Assembly: GCA_027365375.1 (NCBI GenBank)
Contig: DAHXNM010000354.1
Location: 1-6,817 of the forward strand
Direction: 5' to 3'
Source: Ferrimicrobium sp.
GTDB taxonomy: Bacteria > Actinomycetota > Acidimicrobiia > Acidimicrobiales > Acidimicrobiaceae
Length of the DNA: 6,817 bases
This document shows, piece by piece, positions 1-6,441 of the stretch. The first letter of the stretch is position 1. Each line of letters opens with the position of its first letter. The position numbers were made by a program, and so were the translations under genes. The notes under the pieces are model-generated. The model searched no databases and was not told the origin of the DNA. It was given only the letters and a program-made list of their open reading frames with translations.

Positions 1-872
1 ATATATTCGGAACCCTTAGCCAATACGATAGGAGCCCGCTGAGTCGTCGGCTCGTACTTTAACGCGACCGCTACGTGCGTAGGGTTCGCAACCACAACAT
101 CGGCTAAGGCAACGTTAGCGATCATCCTCCGCCGCGAAAGCTCTCTGGCCATCCGACGACGACGGCCCTTGGTCTGCATATCACCCTCGTACTGTTTCGT
201 CTCGTCCTTGACCTCTTGCTTGGTCATCATCAGCTGCTTACGCACCTGTTTACGCGACCGTCCGAAGTCGATCAACGCAATAGCGAGTCCGAGCACACCA
301 GTGAGGCGAACCAACTCAAGGCTCATAGAGGCGACTTGAGCGGCGACCGCGATCGGTGCGATCGAGGCTGAGGTCAGAGAATCAATGCCTCCCAACAGCA
401 AGAGAGCAGAGACCAGCACCACTATCAACAACTTCACCAGCGACTTAGCAGCCTCAATGGCAGGTGAAGTCGAGAAGATCCTCGAAAGGTTCTTCTTTGG
501 AGAGAAGTGGGTGAAATCCAGTTTTAACTTCTTGGGAACAAAGCGAATCCCAACCTGGGCGACGTTGATAAGCGCCACAAAAACCGCTATCGGCGTTGCT
601 ACTATCAGCGCAAGCTCTCCAACTATCTCAAGTCCAGACTCCAGTCGACGGAGGGCGGTGGTGCTCGTTAGTGTCGTACCCCCGTCAAAGGCCAGATGCC
701 CAAAGGCGACGATCTTTGACTCAACCAAACTGAACACCAACGGAGCCGCAAGCGAAAACGCAAGGATCACCAACCACGTCGCCAACTCAGCGGATCTTGC
801 TACCGTCCCCTCCTTCTTAGCCTTTTCGAGCTTGTGGGCGGTGGGCTGTTCGGTACCCTCGTTCTTTGGCAT
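1..872 (-). CDS. flhB: Flagellar export apparatus protein FlhB (3' end cut by window edge)
   Basis: FlhB is the inner-membrane component of the flagellar type III export gate that switches substrate specificity from rod/hook to filament proteins. The ATG at 872 directly follows the fliR stop, with a GGTGGG ribosome-binding-like stretch at the end of fliR. The 290 codons present read as a typical FlhB: an N-terminal TEQPTAHKLEKAKKEGTVARS region, hydrophobic segments at about residues 32-51, 84-108, 143-162 and 183-203, then a basic cytoplasmic linker containing MTKQEVKDE. The autocleavage motif NPTH is at residues 263-266 (positions 75-86), followed by VAVALKYEP. Family members are usually about 350-380 residues, so roughly the last 60-90 residues of the cytoplasmic domain lie outside the window. 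The usual Thr just before NPTH is Ala here. The motif and context leave little doubt about identity. Confidence 0.96.
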   Translation of the reverse strand, partial: MPKNEGTEQPTAHKLEKAKKEGTVARSAELATWLVILAFSLAAPLVFSLVESKIVAFGHLAFDGGTTLTSTTALRRLESGLEIVGELALIVATPIAVFVALINVAQVGIRFVPKKLKLDFTHFSPKKNLSRIFSTSPAIEAAKSLVKLLIVVLVSALLLLGGIDSLTSASIAPIAVAAQVASMSLELVRLTGVLGLAIALIDFGRSRKQVRKQLMMTKQEVKDETKQYEGDMQTKGRRRRMARELSRRRMIANVALADVVVANPTHVAVALKYEPTTQRAPIVLAKGSEY

Positions 873-1631
873 CTAACCCACCAGCAGATCGTGTTCGGCG
901 GCAAGTAGGTCGCGCATTGATGCGTCAAATAGATGTGGTAGCAGCGGCACTGCGACCAGCATCATGATGAAGGAGAGCAAAATCTGGAGGGGAAAGATGA
1001 ACGTCAAGGCATAGAGCTGAGGGGCCACCTTTGTAAGGATGCCGACCACGATCTGTGAGAAGAACATAACCGCAAGAATCGGCGAGGCGACCTCTAGCGA
1101 TGAGACGAAGAGGATCGTAACCGACTTCACCAGAATTCCCAAGGTAAAGGAGAGATGGAAGAGGTTTGGAGTAGCAAAACTCGCAAAGTAACCATGTATT
1201 ACAACGACATCAGCGCCTGAGACGAAGAACAACACGATCCACATCAGGTTGTAGAACTCACCGGTTACCGGAACCTCATTGAGTGATAATGGATCGAGCG
1301 CCGGAGGAGTGGAGAAGCCACCGAATAACCCTACCAAGCCCCCAGCCGACTCCCCTAGGGAGACAAAGAGCATAGCAAAGAAGCCGAGAGCAGCGCCGAT
1401 TAGGAGCTGTTCGGCTGTTGCCCCAATCAATCCGCCAGTCGTGGTTGGCAAGACCATTGCATGAACCAGGGAAGACTCAGTCCCAAGACCAAAGGCAACA
1501 CCTATCGCCATACGTGCTGTGATTGGCACCACTGGCATAGCAAATGGAAAGGCGACCAGAATAAATCCCATCGAACGGCTAAACGCCAATAGATACCCGA
1601 TCAGCCAGTGCGCATCGAAGGCTACCTGCAC
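873..1631 (-). CDS. fliR: Flagellar export gate protein FliR
   Basis: FliR is a polytopic membrane protein that completes the FliP5-FliQ4-FliR1 core of the flagellar export gate. The 252-residue product is slightly shorter than the usual about 260. It starts with GTG at 1631, preceded by AGCAGG; the only upstream in-frame space back to the fliQ stop offers no ATG, GTG or TTG. Family landmarks are visible: an N-terminal membrane segment followed by PFAMPVVPITARMAIGVAFGL (about residues 28-48), a central NLMWIVLFFVSGADVVVIHG helix (about 128-147), and the C-terminal region FSQIVVGILTKVAPQLYALT followed by FPLQILL. It lies 30 nt after fliQ. Its TAG stop abuts the flhB ATG in the same reading frame, so one amber codon separates the two proteins. 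Confidence 0.96.
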   Translation of the reverse strand: MQVAFDAHWLIGYLLAFSRSMGFILVAFPFAMPVVPITARMAIGVAFGLGTESSLVHAMVLPTTTGGLIGATAEQLLIGAALGFFAMLFVSLGESAGGLVGLFGGFSTPPALDPLSLNEVPVTGEFYNLMWIVLFFVSGADVVVIHGYFASFATPNLFHLSFTLGILVKSVTILFVSSLEVASPILAVMFFSQIVVGILTKVAPQLYALTFIFPLQILLSFIMMLVAVPLLPHLFDASMRDLLAAEHDLLVG

Positions 1632-1661
1632 ATGAGCCTGCTTACTACGGTATCTGCCATC

Positions 1662-1937
1662 TCAAAGCGAACTCACCAAGGAGGGAATCTCGCGATATAG
1701 CTGGATGGTGAATCCATCAAGTTCTGAGAGCATCCAGTGGCCGGCGAGAAAGATAATAAGCGCTATCACAACCAGTTTGGGGAGAAAACTCAAGGTTGCC
1801 TCTTGGATCTGGGTCAGCGTCTGGATAAAGGCTACGACTAGGCCGATCGCCAACGCCCCTGCAAGCACTGGTCCGGCAAGCTTTGCGGCTAGATATAGTG
1901 TCTGCCCAGCGATTTGTAGAACCGGTCCATCATTCAT
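1662..1937 (-). CDS. fliQ: Flagellar export gate protein FliQ
   Basis: FliQ is a small two-helix membrane subunit that packs around FliP in the flagellar type III export gate. The product has 91 residues, the normal size (about 89). Two hydrophobic helices lie at about residues 14-38 and 52-74, separated by the conserved loop containing QIQEATLSFLPKL, and the N-terminal ending resembles the family's short polar start. The ATG at 1937 is 7 nt after the fliP stop. Its ribosome-binding site is poor (GAGCAG in the fliP end), suggesting dependence on translation of fliP. fliR follows after 30 nt. Confidence 0.96.
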   Translation of the reverse strand: MNDGPVLQIAGQTLYLAAKLAGPVLAGALAIGLVVAFIQTLTQIQEATLSFLPKLVVIALIIFLAGHWMLSELDGFTIQLYREIPSLVSSL

Positions 1938-1944
1938 CTACTGC

Positions 1945-2661
1945 TCATTTCATGCTCACTAGCAAAGCGTGCACCACAAGAGTCCAGCCGTTGACCATCA
2001 CAAAGAGCAACAGTTTGAACGGCAGTGAAACCAATGTCGGCGGCAACATCATCATCCCTAAGCTCATCAAGATCGAGGAGACCACCAGGTCGATGACTAA
2101 GAACGGAAGAAAGATGATAAACCCGATGATGAACGCCGAGTGGAGCTCTGAGAGCAAGAATGCGGGGATCACTGCATCCATACCAACTTTGGTTGGAGCG
2201 ACGGTCCCTTGGTGATTCACCTGCGCGAAGAGCGCGAGCTCTTGGGTTCTTGTGTTTGATAGCATCCACTCTTTGATTGGAGTCTGAGCTCTGTCGTATG
2301 CCTGAACCGCGTTGATCTGCCCATGAAGATAGGGTTGAACAGCTACATGATCGACCGTTTTGATCGTCGGTGCCATGATAAAGATCGCCAAAAACAACGC
2401 TAGCCCGGCTAGAACCTGGTTAGGAGGCGTAGCTTGAAGCCCAAGCGCGTTACGGGTGATAGAGAGTACCACCACGATCTGGACAAACCCGGTCAGTAGA
2501 ATAAGGAGCGACGGCGCGACCGAAAGCAACGTCAGCACCAGAATGATGATCAGTGATTCGCTCGGACCCGAAGAACCATGCAGACTGATATTGAGGCTCG
2601 GCAACTTAGTTGCTGGACCGACAGTGGCTAGGAGCGCTGTTCCCGCGAAGGTGGAGCCCAT
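1945..2661 (-). CDS. fliP: Flagellar export gate protein FliP
   Basis: FliP forms the pentameric core of the flagellar type III export gate in the inner membrane. The 238-residue product matches the family along its length: SLNISL near residue 22, a first helix LIIILVLTLLSVAPSLLILL (37-56), ITRNALGLQATPPNQVLAGLALFL (68-91), QPYLHGQI, the region equivalent to REFMLRQTRE (130-140, KEWMLSNTRTQ here), IPAFLLSELHSAF, and FLPFLVIDLV. The methionine cluster SLGMMMLPP, with Met203-205 equivalent to the channel gasket, is intact, and SLPFKLLLFVMVNGW follows. Two oddities: the near-invariant Arg of the TSFxRI motif is Gln61 here (TGFVQI), and the N-terminal signal-like region is short and lacks basic residues. 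A TAG stop (the end of fliO) lies in frame one codon upstream, so the N-terminus cannot be longer. Confidence 0.97.
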   Translation of the reverse strand: MGSTFAGTALLATVGPATKLPSLNISLHGSSGPSESLIIILVLTLLSVAPSLLILLTGFVQIVVVLSITRNALGLQATPPNQVLAGLALFLAIFIMAPTIKTVDHVAVQPYLHGQINAVQAYDRAQTPIKEWMLSNTRTQELALFAQVNHQGTVAPTKVGMDAVIPAFLLSELHSAFIIGFIIFLPFLVIDLVVSSILMSLGMMMLPPTLVSLPFKLLLFVMVNGWTLVVHALLVSMK

Positions 2662-2664
2662 GCG

Positions 2665-3084
2665 CTAGCTCTGTTGTCCACCGAGTAGCCGACGTACGCC
2701 AGCCACCACGCTCTCCTTCTGTCGTCCATGCCAGATATCACCATTCGTCCTACCCCACGTCGCCAGCAACTCGCGCTCTGGATCCTCAGTCATTGAGAGA
2801 TCCAAAACCTCGACCGGCTCGTCGGGAACGAGCTCAGTACCAAGCTCGCCAAGAAGCTGGAGCTGGGTTCCAGAGACCCCAATTAGCAGGCGCTTCTCCC
2901 CTGCTTCGATTACAAAGATGTTCGCCTTTTGGCCAAGCGCTACTCGTTGGGTCACCTTCAGTGGCCCATGGCCGCGATCAGCACCAACATGGCCGATACG
3001 TCGCCGCTTGGCGACCTTGCCCATTGCAACAATCAGTGCAATTACCCCGGCAAACGCTAGAAGCCCGGTGATAACCGACCCCAT
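2665..3084 (-). CDS. fliO: Flagellar biosynthesis protein FliO (FliZ-type)
   Basis: FliO is a membrane-anchored assembly factor that helps FliP oligomerise in the export gate. The 139-residue product has a single N-terminal membrane segment (about residues 4-22), then a basic stretch KRRRIGH marking the cytoplasmic side. A small soluble domain follows with the typical pattern VTQRVALGQKANIFVIEAG followed by KRLLIGVSGTQLQLLGEL (about 44-81). The C-terminal 50 residues are polar and not obviously conserved. The ATG at 3084 shares one base with the fliN stop (TGATG). Position between fliN and fliP is the standard one for fliO (called fliZ in Bacillus). FliO is a fast-diverging family, so the call rests on topology, the short core pattern and context together. 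Confidence 0.92.
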   Translation of the reverse strand: MGSVITGLLAFAGVIALIVAMGKVAKRRRIGHVGADRGHGPLKVTQRVALGQKANIFVIEAGEKRLLIGVSGTQLQLLGELGTELVPDEPVEVLDLSMTEDPERELLATWGRTNGDIWHGRQKESVVAGVRRLLGGQQS

Positions 3085-3392
3085 CAGCGCCCAGCCCTCA
3101 AGTTGTCGACCTCTTCAGAGTTGACGACCTCAACGATACGCACTCCGAACTCATCATCGACGACCACGACCTCTCCGTGAGCAACCAGAGTGCCGTTCAC
3201 CAGAACATCGACAGGAGCATTAGCGGCTCGATCGAGTTCAATCACGTCACCACTGGTGAGATTGAGCAGAGCCTTTACCGGCATCCTCGCCCTCCCAAGC
3301 TCAACTGTGAGCTCCATCTCAACATTGCGCAACACAGCAAGATTGTCGATCGTCGCAACTTGATCGGTCTCTACCACTTCATTCTCTGCCAT
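3084..3392 (-). CDS. fliN: Flagellar motor switch protein FliN
   Basis: FliN is a C-ring protein at the cytoplasmic base of the motor that acts with FliM in rotation-direction switching and receives export cargo complexes. The product has 102 residues and is essentially one SpoA (surface presentation of antigens) domain at about residues 22-95: VEMELTVELGRARMPVKALL, then LTSGDVIELDRAANAPVDVLVNG and the closing VVVVDDEFGVRIVEVV. It is the short FliN form; there is no CheC-like phosphatase half as in Bacillus FliY. The ATG at 3392 overlaps the fliM stop by one base (TAATG), and a strong GAGGAGGAG ribosome-binding site lies in the last fliM codons. Confidence 0.97.
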   Translation of the reverse strand: MAENEVVETDQVATIDNLAVLRNVEMELTVELGRARMPVKALLNLTSGDVIELDRAANAPVDVLVNGTLVAHGEVVVVDDEFGVRIVEVVNSEEVDNLRAGR

Positions 3393-4297
3393 TACTCCTC
3401 CTCACCCACGATGATTGCCGCGACGCGCGAACCTGATTGGCCGAGCACCGCCTTGTAGAGTTCAACCCGGTCTACCACTACCGACATAGGACGATTCTTC
3501 CGATGCCCAAGCCCCACCACATCACCCGGCTTGAGTCGGAGAAAGGCTTGTGAAGAGATAGTCGTCGACTCCAGGCGCACTCGAGCAACGACCGGCACCT
3601 CCTGAAGCCTTCGTTCAAACGCTGCCTGGAAATCGGTCCCGTTCTCCTGCATTACCACCGCACGCGAGGATATCGTCTCCACCACCGGACGCAACATCGA
3701 GTAAGGCAGAACCATAGAGAGCTCGCTCAAGCGGTCGTCTCCGAGCGAGAAACGAAACTTGGCCCACACGCACATCTCCCCTAGTGGTATTCCTTGGATG
3801 AACTCAAGCGATGGCTCGGTGTGAATACGGTCTGCAACCACCGCAGTCTGTGTCGATATGGCGGCAGCGACCTGGGTCACCATATCCTCAAACAGTTTGG
3901 CGGCCAAGTTCTGCTCGAGGTCGGTGAGCTCACGCGTGTCTACCTCAGCCCACTCGCCGTCTCCTCCGAGTCGAAGGTCAATTAAGCGCAACGCGACCTC
4001 CGCGGGCAAAAAGATCGTCGCCCGCGAGGCCAATGGGTGGAGCGCAAAGGTGATGACCAGCCCTGACCCTGTCAGTTCGGAGAGCAGGCTCTCCCATGAG
4101 AGCTGATCGATGGTATCGAGTTCGATTTTTACGTTGCGGCGCAGCGCAGCCCCCATCAAGGTAGCACTAGGCCTGGAGGCACTCTCCAACAACAACTCCA
4201 CACCGCGAAGGTGTGAACGTTCAAAGCTTCTTGGCAGCCTAAAGTCGACAGGTCGTACCGATCGCCGCTTCTGCTCCTCTGTGGTCTCCCCGCTCAT
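3392..4297 (-). CDS. fliM: Flagellar motor switch protein FliM (short N-terminus)
   Basis: FliM is the C-ring switch protein that links CheY-P input to FliG and FliN. From the ATG at 4297 it has 301 residues. The body is canonical: PVDFRLPRSFERSHLRGVELL (16-36) opens the CheC-like middle domain (about 25-215), the GGDG FliG-contact motif is at 111-114, and a SpoA domain fills about 225-298, ending GQSGSRVAAIIVGEEE. Missing is the usual N-terminal EIDALL-type peptide that binds CheY-P: the first 15 residues are MSGETTEEQKRRSVR. The frame is open to a TTG at 4366, which would add 23 Ser-rich residues and overlap fliL by 23 nt. That TTG has no ribosome-binding site and its extension carries no EIDALL either, so I prefer the ATG. 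The ATG itself has only a weak GAAGAA upstream. The start is uncertain; the identity is not. Confidence 0.95.
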   Translation of the reverse strand: MSGETTEEQKRRSVRPVDFRLPRSFERSHLRGVELLLESASRPSATLMGAALRRNVKIELDTIDQLSWESLLSELTGSGLVITFALHPLASRATIFLPAEVALRLIDLRLGGDGEWAEVDTRELTDLEQNLAAKLFEDMVTQVAAAISTQTAVVADRIHTEPSLEFIQGIPLGEMCVWAKFRFSLGDDRLSELSMVLPYSMLRPVVETISSRAVVMQENGTDFQAAFERRLQEVPVVARVRLESTTISSQAFLRLKPGDVVGLGHRKNRPMSVVVDRVELYKAVLGQSGSRVAAIIVGEEE

Positions 4298-4343
4298 GCG
4301 TTCTTCATCGACCGTAGAACGGCCAACTGAAGAACTTTCCTTG

Positions 4344-4832
4344 CTATTGCACGATGAAGCTCTCAAAGAGGATCGACTGCACAGTGTCCCAGGGCTTTAC
4401 CCCAGTGTGGAGCACCACATTGAAAGCGTTCGTCAACTTCTCTGCCGCTTGCGTCCTCCCAGCCGTAGGGAGTAATCCGCTGTAGCCCATACCTCCAAAG
4501 GTCAAGATGGCGGCATTATTCAGTTGTGGAAGATCCTTGATCACCTCAGCTTTTGTATCCCCTGGTGCTAATTCGAGGAGCATCTGAGCCTGTACGATAT
4601 GACCATCATCTAGGTTGGTGGTGATTACTGGCATGGCATAGGAGACGCTCGTCAACTCCGCCGCCGTTTTAGCGCCTTTAATAGTTTTTACCGGCTTCTT
4701 TAACAGCAAAAAATAGGCGGCTGCCGCTGCCACGATCACCACCAGTACGATGATGAGTAGAAGCTTTTTCTTCCCCTTTTTCTTCGGCTCCTCCGTAGTA
4801 GTCGCCTCTGCCGGTGCCATCCTGGTCGCCAT
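4344..4832 (-). CDS. fliL: Flagellar basal body-associated protein FliL
   Basis: FliL is a single-pass inner-membrane protein that surrounds or stabilises the stator units and raises torque under load. The 162-residue product has a cytoplasmic N-terminus rich in Ala, Thr and Glu, a lysine cluster EPKKKGKKK (15-23), one membrane helix (about 24-44), and an extracytoplasmic domain with PVITTNLDDGHIVQAQMLLEL (68-88). It closes with VQSILFESFIVQ, matching the family ending. The ATG at 4832 is set by AAGGAG nine bases upstream; a second ATG at residue 5 fits that spacing less well. It sits between motB and fliM, the position expected if FliL acts at the stator-rotor interface. A 46-nt gap separates its stop from the preferred fliM start. 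Confidence 0.94.
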   Translation of the reverse strand: MATRMAPAEATTTEEPKKKGKKKLLLIIVLVVIVAAAAAYFLLLKKPVKTIKGAKTAAELTSVSYAMPVITTNLDDGHIVQAQMLLELAPGDTKAEVIKDLPQLNNAAILTFGGMGYSGLLPTAGRTQAAEKLTNAFNVVLHTGVKPWDTVQSILFESFIVQ

Positions 4833-4841
4833 CGTTGGTGT

Positions 4842-4847
4842 CTCCTT
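4842..4847 (-). promoter_or_regulatory. Ribosome-binding site of fliL, overlapping the motB stop
   Basis: AAGGAG lies nine bases before the fliL ATG and shares bases with the motB stop, read as TAAGGAG. It supports the ATG at 4832 as the fliL start and suggests reinitiation by ribosomes that finish motB. Confidence 0.75.
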
Positions 4848-5631
4848 ACAATCGATTTATGGTCTGGGTATTTAGAATCACGACGTCAACTCTTCGGTTG
4901 AGGGCCATGTTCGTCGGATTCGAGTTGGGTACGATCGGGTGCGTCGATCCAAAACCTGAGGCCGACAGTCGACTGGCGCTCACCCCATCATTGTGCATCA
5001 ACTGCTCCAAGACAGTGACCGCACGTACCGCCGAGAGCTCAAAGTTAGACGAAAACGGGCCTCCATAGATCGGAGCGGAGTCGGTATATCCCTCGACAAC
5101 GATGTCGTTGCTCAACGGTCTAACAACGCTGCCGATGACGTTGACGACTTGGCTTCCCACCGATCCGAGCGAGGCGGAGTCGGTGTTGAAGAAGACCTTA
5201 TCTGAGAGAAGGCGAACGACCACTCCTCGTTTCTCGACCGCCACCTGCACATCCGAGGACAGGTTGGCCTGACTGAGTGCCGCGTTGATCTTTGCGGCTA
5301 ACTGACTGCTCTGTTGAGAGACGCTCGATGACGCTCCTGCGCCAGTCTGGGGTATAGAGATCTGTGGAGGTCCTGGCGTAACTCCTGGATGTGTGATCAG
5401 TGAACGATGCTGCAGGAGTCCACTTCCGCCCTTGAGCGCAGACTGGAGTTGCATCTGAGAGAAGGTCTGGAGCAACCCAGTCTTGAACTCATCGAACTTC
5501 TTCTGAGAGATACTACTCATCGCAAACAGGACCACGAAAAGCGCCAGGAGCAGGGTGATCATATCAGCATAGGTGAGTAACCAGCGTTCGGAGTTCTCCG
5601 CCTCCGCCTCGCCCTCAGCGCGCCTTCTCAT
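4846..5631 (-). CDS. motB: Flagellar stator protein MotB
   Basis: MotB pairs with MotA to form the ion-driven stator and anchors it to peptidoglycan. The 261-residue product has a short charged cytoplasmic N-terminus and one membrane helix (about 18-39) containing YADMITLLLALFVVLFAMSS. Asp23 in the YAD motif is the ion-binding carboxylate. A plug-like amphipathic stretch follows (about 41-60), then a Gly/Ser/Pro/Gln-rich linker with few charges (66-118). The C-terminal OmpA-type peptidoglycan-binding domain (about 130-254) shows VEGYTDSAP, SNFELSAVRA and NRRVDVVIL. The ATG at 5631 is 3 nt after the motA stop, with AAGGCGG upstream. I cannot tell from sequence whether it uses protons or sodium. 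Confidence 0.97.
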   Translation of the reverse strand: MRRRAEGEAEAENSERWLLTYADMITLLLALFVVLFAMSSISQKKFDEFKTGLLQTFSQMQLQSALKGGSGLLQHRSLITHPGVTPGPPQISIPQTGAGASSSVSQQSSQLAAKINAALSQANLSSDVQVAVEKRGVVVRLLSDKVFFNTDSASLGSVGSQVVNVIGSVVRPLSNDIVVEGYTDSAPIYGGPFSSNFELSAVRAVTVLEQLMHNDGVSASRLSASGFGSTHPIVPNSNPTNMALNRRVDVVILNTQTINRL

Positions 5632-5634
5632 CGC

Positions 5635-6441
5635 TTAAGCCGCCTTGCCCTTGCCCTGAGTCTTGGCTTGTTTCTGGCTCTCACCACTAGCCCGATCCGC
5701 AGGTGCCAGATAGGTCATCAGCTGTTGTTCCAGCAGACGCGGCGAGGAGCCACTCTGGATCGCCAAGGCGCCATCGACGATGAGCAGTTTTGCCATATGC
5801 TCCTGTTCGGCAAGGTGAGCTAGTTTATTAGAGATCGGCAACCAGATCACGTTGGCGGTCATTACTCCCCAGAGTGTGGCGGTAAAGGCAGCCGAGATCG
5901 CCGGGCCGAGCGTATTCGGCGATGACAGGTTGGCTAGTACGTGGATCAACCCCATCACGGTTCCGAGGATGCCAAGGGTGGGGGCATAGCCTGCCATATC
6001 TTTGAAAAACTTGGCGCCGGCTTTGTGTCGAGATCGCATCGCCTCGATATCAGCCTCGAGGATCTCTCTGATCTTCTCTCCGTCAACACCATCGATGATG
6101 AGCTGAATCCCGCCTCGCAGGAACGGATCGGTCAGATCCTTTGCCGCTGACTCCAGTGCCAGGACACCCTCCCTACGTGCCATCTCTGCGAACTTGACGA
6201 GCGTCTCCACCGTCTCTTCAGCGGTCACCGACTTCGCCATGATTGCAGACTTCAAGGCACCGGTGATGCGTCCGATCTCCTTAAAACGAATGCCCGCAAG
6301 CGAGACGGCGACCGTTCCTCCGATGACCAAGAGTATCGCCGACGGCGCAATCAGCGCCGCCGGGTTACCGCCATCGAGAACCATCGCCACCATCACGGCG
6401 ATAAGTGCGGCTACGATCCCTACCGGGGTTGCAACGTCCAT
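5635..6441 (-). CDS. motA: Flagellar stator protein MotA
   Basis: MotA is the pore-forming, rotor-contacting stator subunit in the inner membrane. The 268-residue product begins MDVATPVGIV, a typical family start, with four membrane segments at about 4-22, 29-50, 150-171 and 180-203. The large cytoplasmic loop between helices 2 and 3 carries ARREGVLALE. Arg89 and Glu97 have the spacing of the E. coli residues Arg90 and Glu98 that interact with FliG. GYAPTLGILGTVMGLIHVL includes Pro154, equivalent to the conserved E. coli Pro173. The C-terminus is a Gln/Lys-rich polar tail. The start overlaps the end of flbD by 22 nt in another frame, and motB follows after 3 nt, so stoichiometry is probably set by coupled translation. 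Confidence 0.97.
   Translation of the reverse strand: MDVATPVGIVAALIAVMVAMVLDGGNPAALIAPSAILLVIGGTVAVSLAGIRFKEIGRITGALKSAIMAKSVTAEETVETLVKFAEMARREGVLALESAAKDLTDPFLRGGIQLIIDGVDGEKIREILEADIEAMRSRHKAGAKFFKDMAGYAPTLGILGTVMGLIHVLANLSSPNTLGPAISAAFTATLWGVMTANVIWLPISNKLAHLAEQEHMAKLLIVDGALAIQSGSSPRLLEQQLMTYLAPADRASGESQKQAKTQGKGKAA

Noticed and set aside
385..876. 163-codon open frame on the plus strand
   Set aside because: It lies antisense to flhB, which has conserved FlhB sequence over the same bases; the plus-strand product is Ser/Thr-rich with no recognisable domain.
1622..1660. Short minus-strand ORF of 12 codons starting with ATG at 1660 in the fliQ-fliR gap
   Set aside because: It starts just before fliR, but has no clear ribosome-binding site and no recognisable peptide; such short frames are expected by chance.
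1934..2269. 111-codon open frame on the minus strand within fliP
   Set aside because: It overlaps fliP in another frame; Arg/Ser-rich composition and no family resemblance, while the fliP frame is strongly conserved.
2610..3071. 153-codon open frame on the plus strand, opposite fliO and the fliP start
   Set aside because: The product is an Arg/Pro/Ser/Gln-rich shadow without domain features; the minus strand carries well-supported fliO and fliP here.
4110..4475. 121-codon open frame on the plus strand spanning the fliM-fliL junction
   Set aside because: Ser/Arg-rich antisense shadow of fliM and fliL, with no domain or ribosome-binding support.
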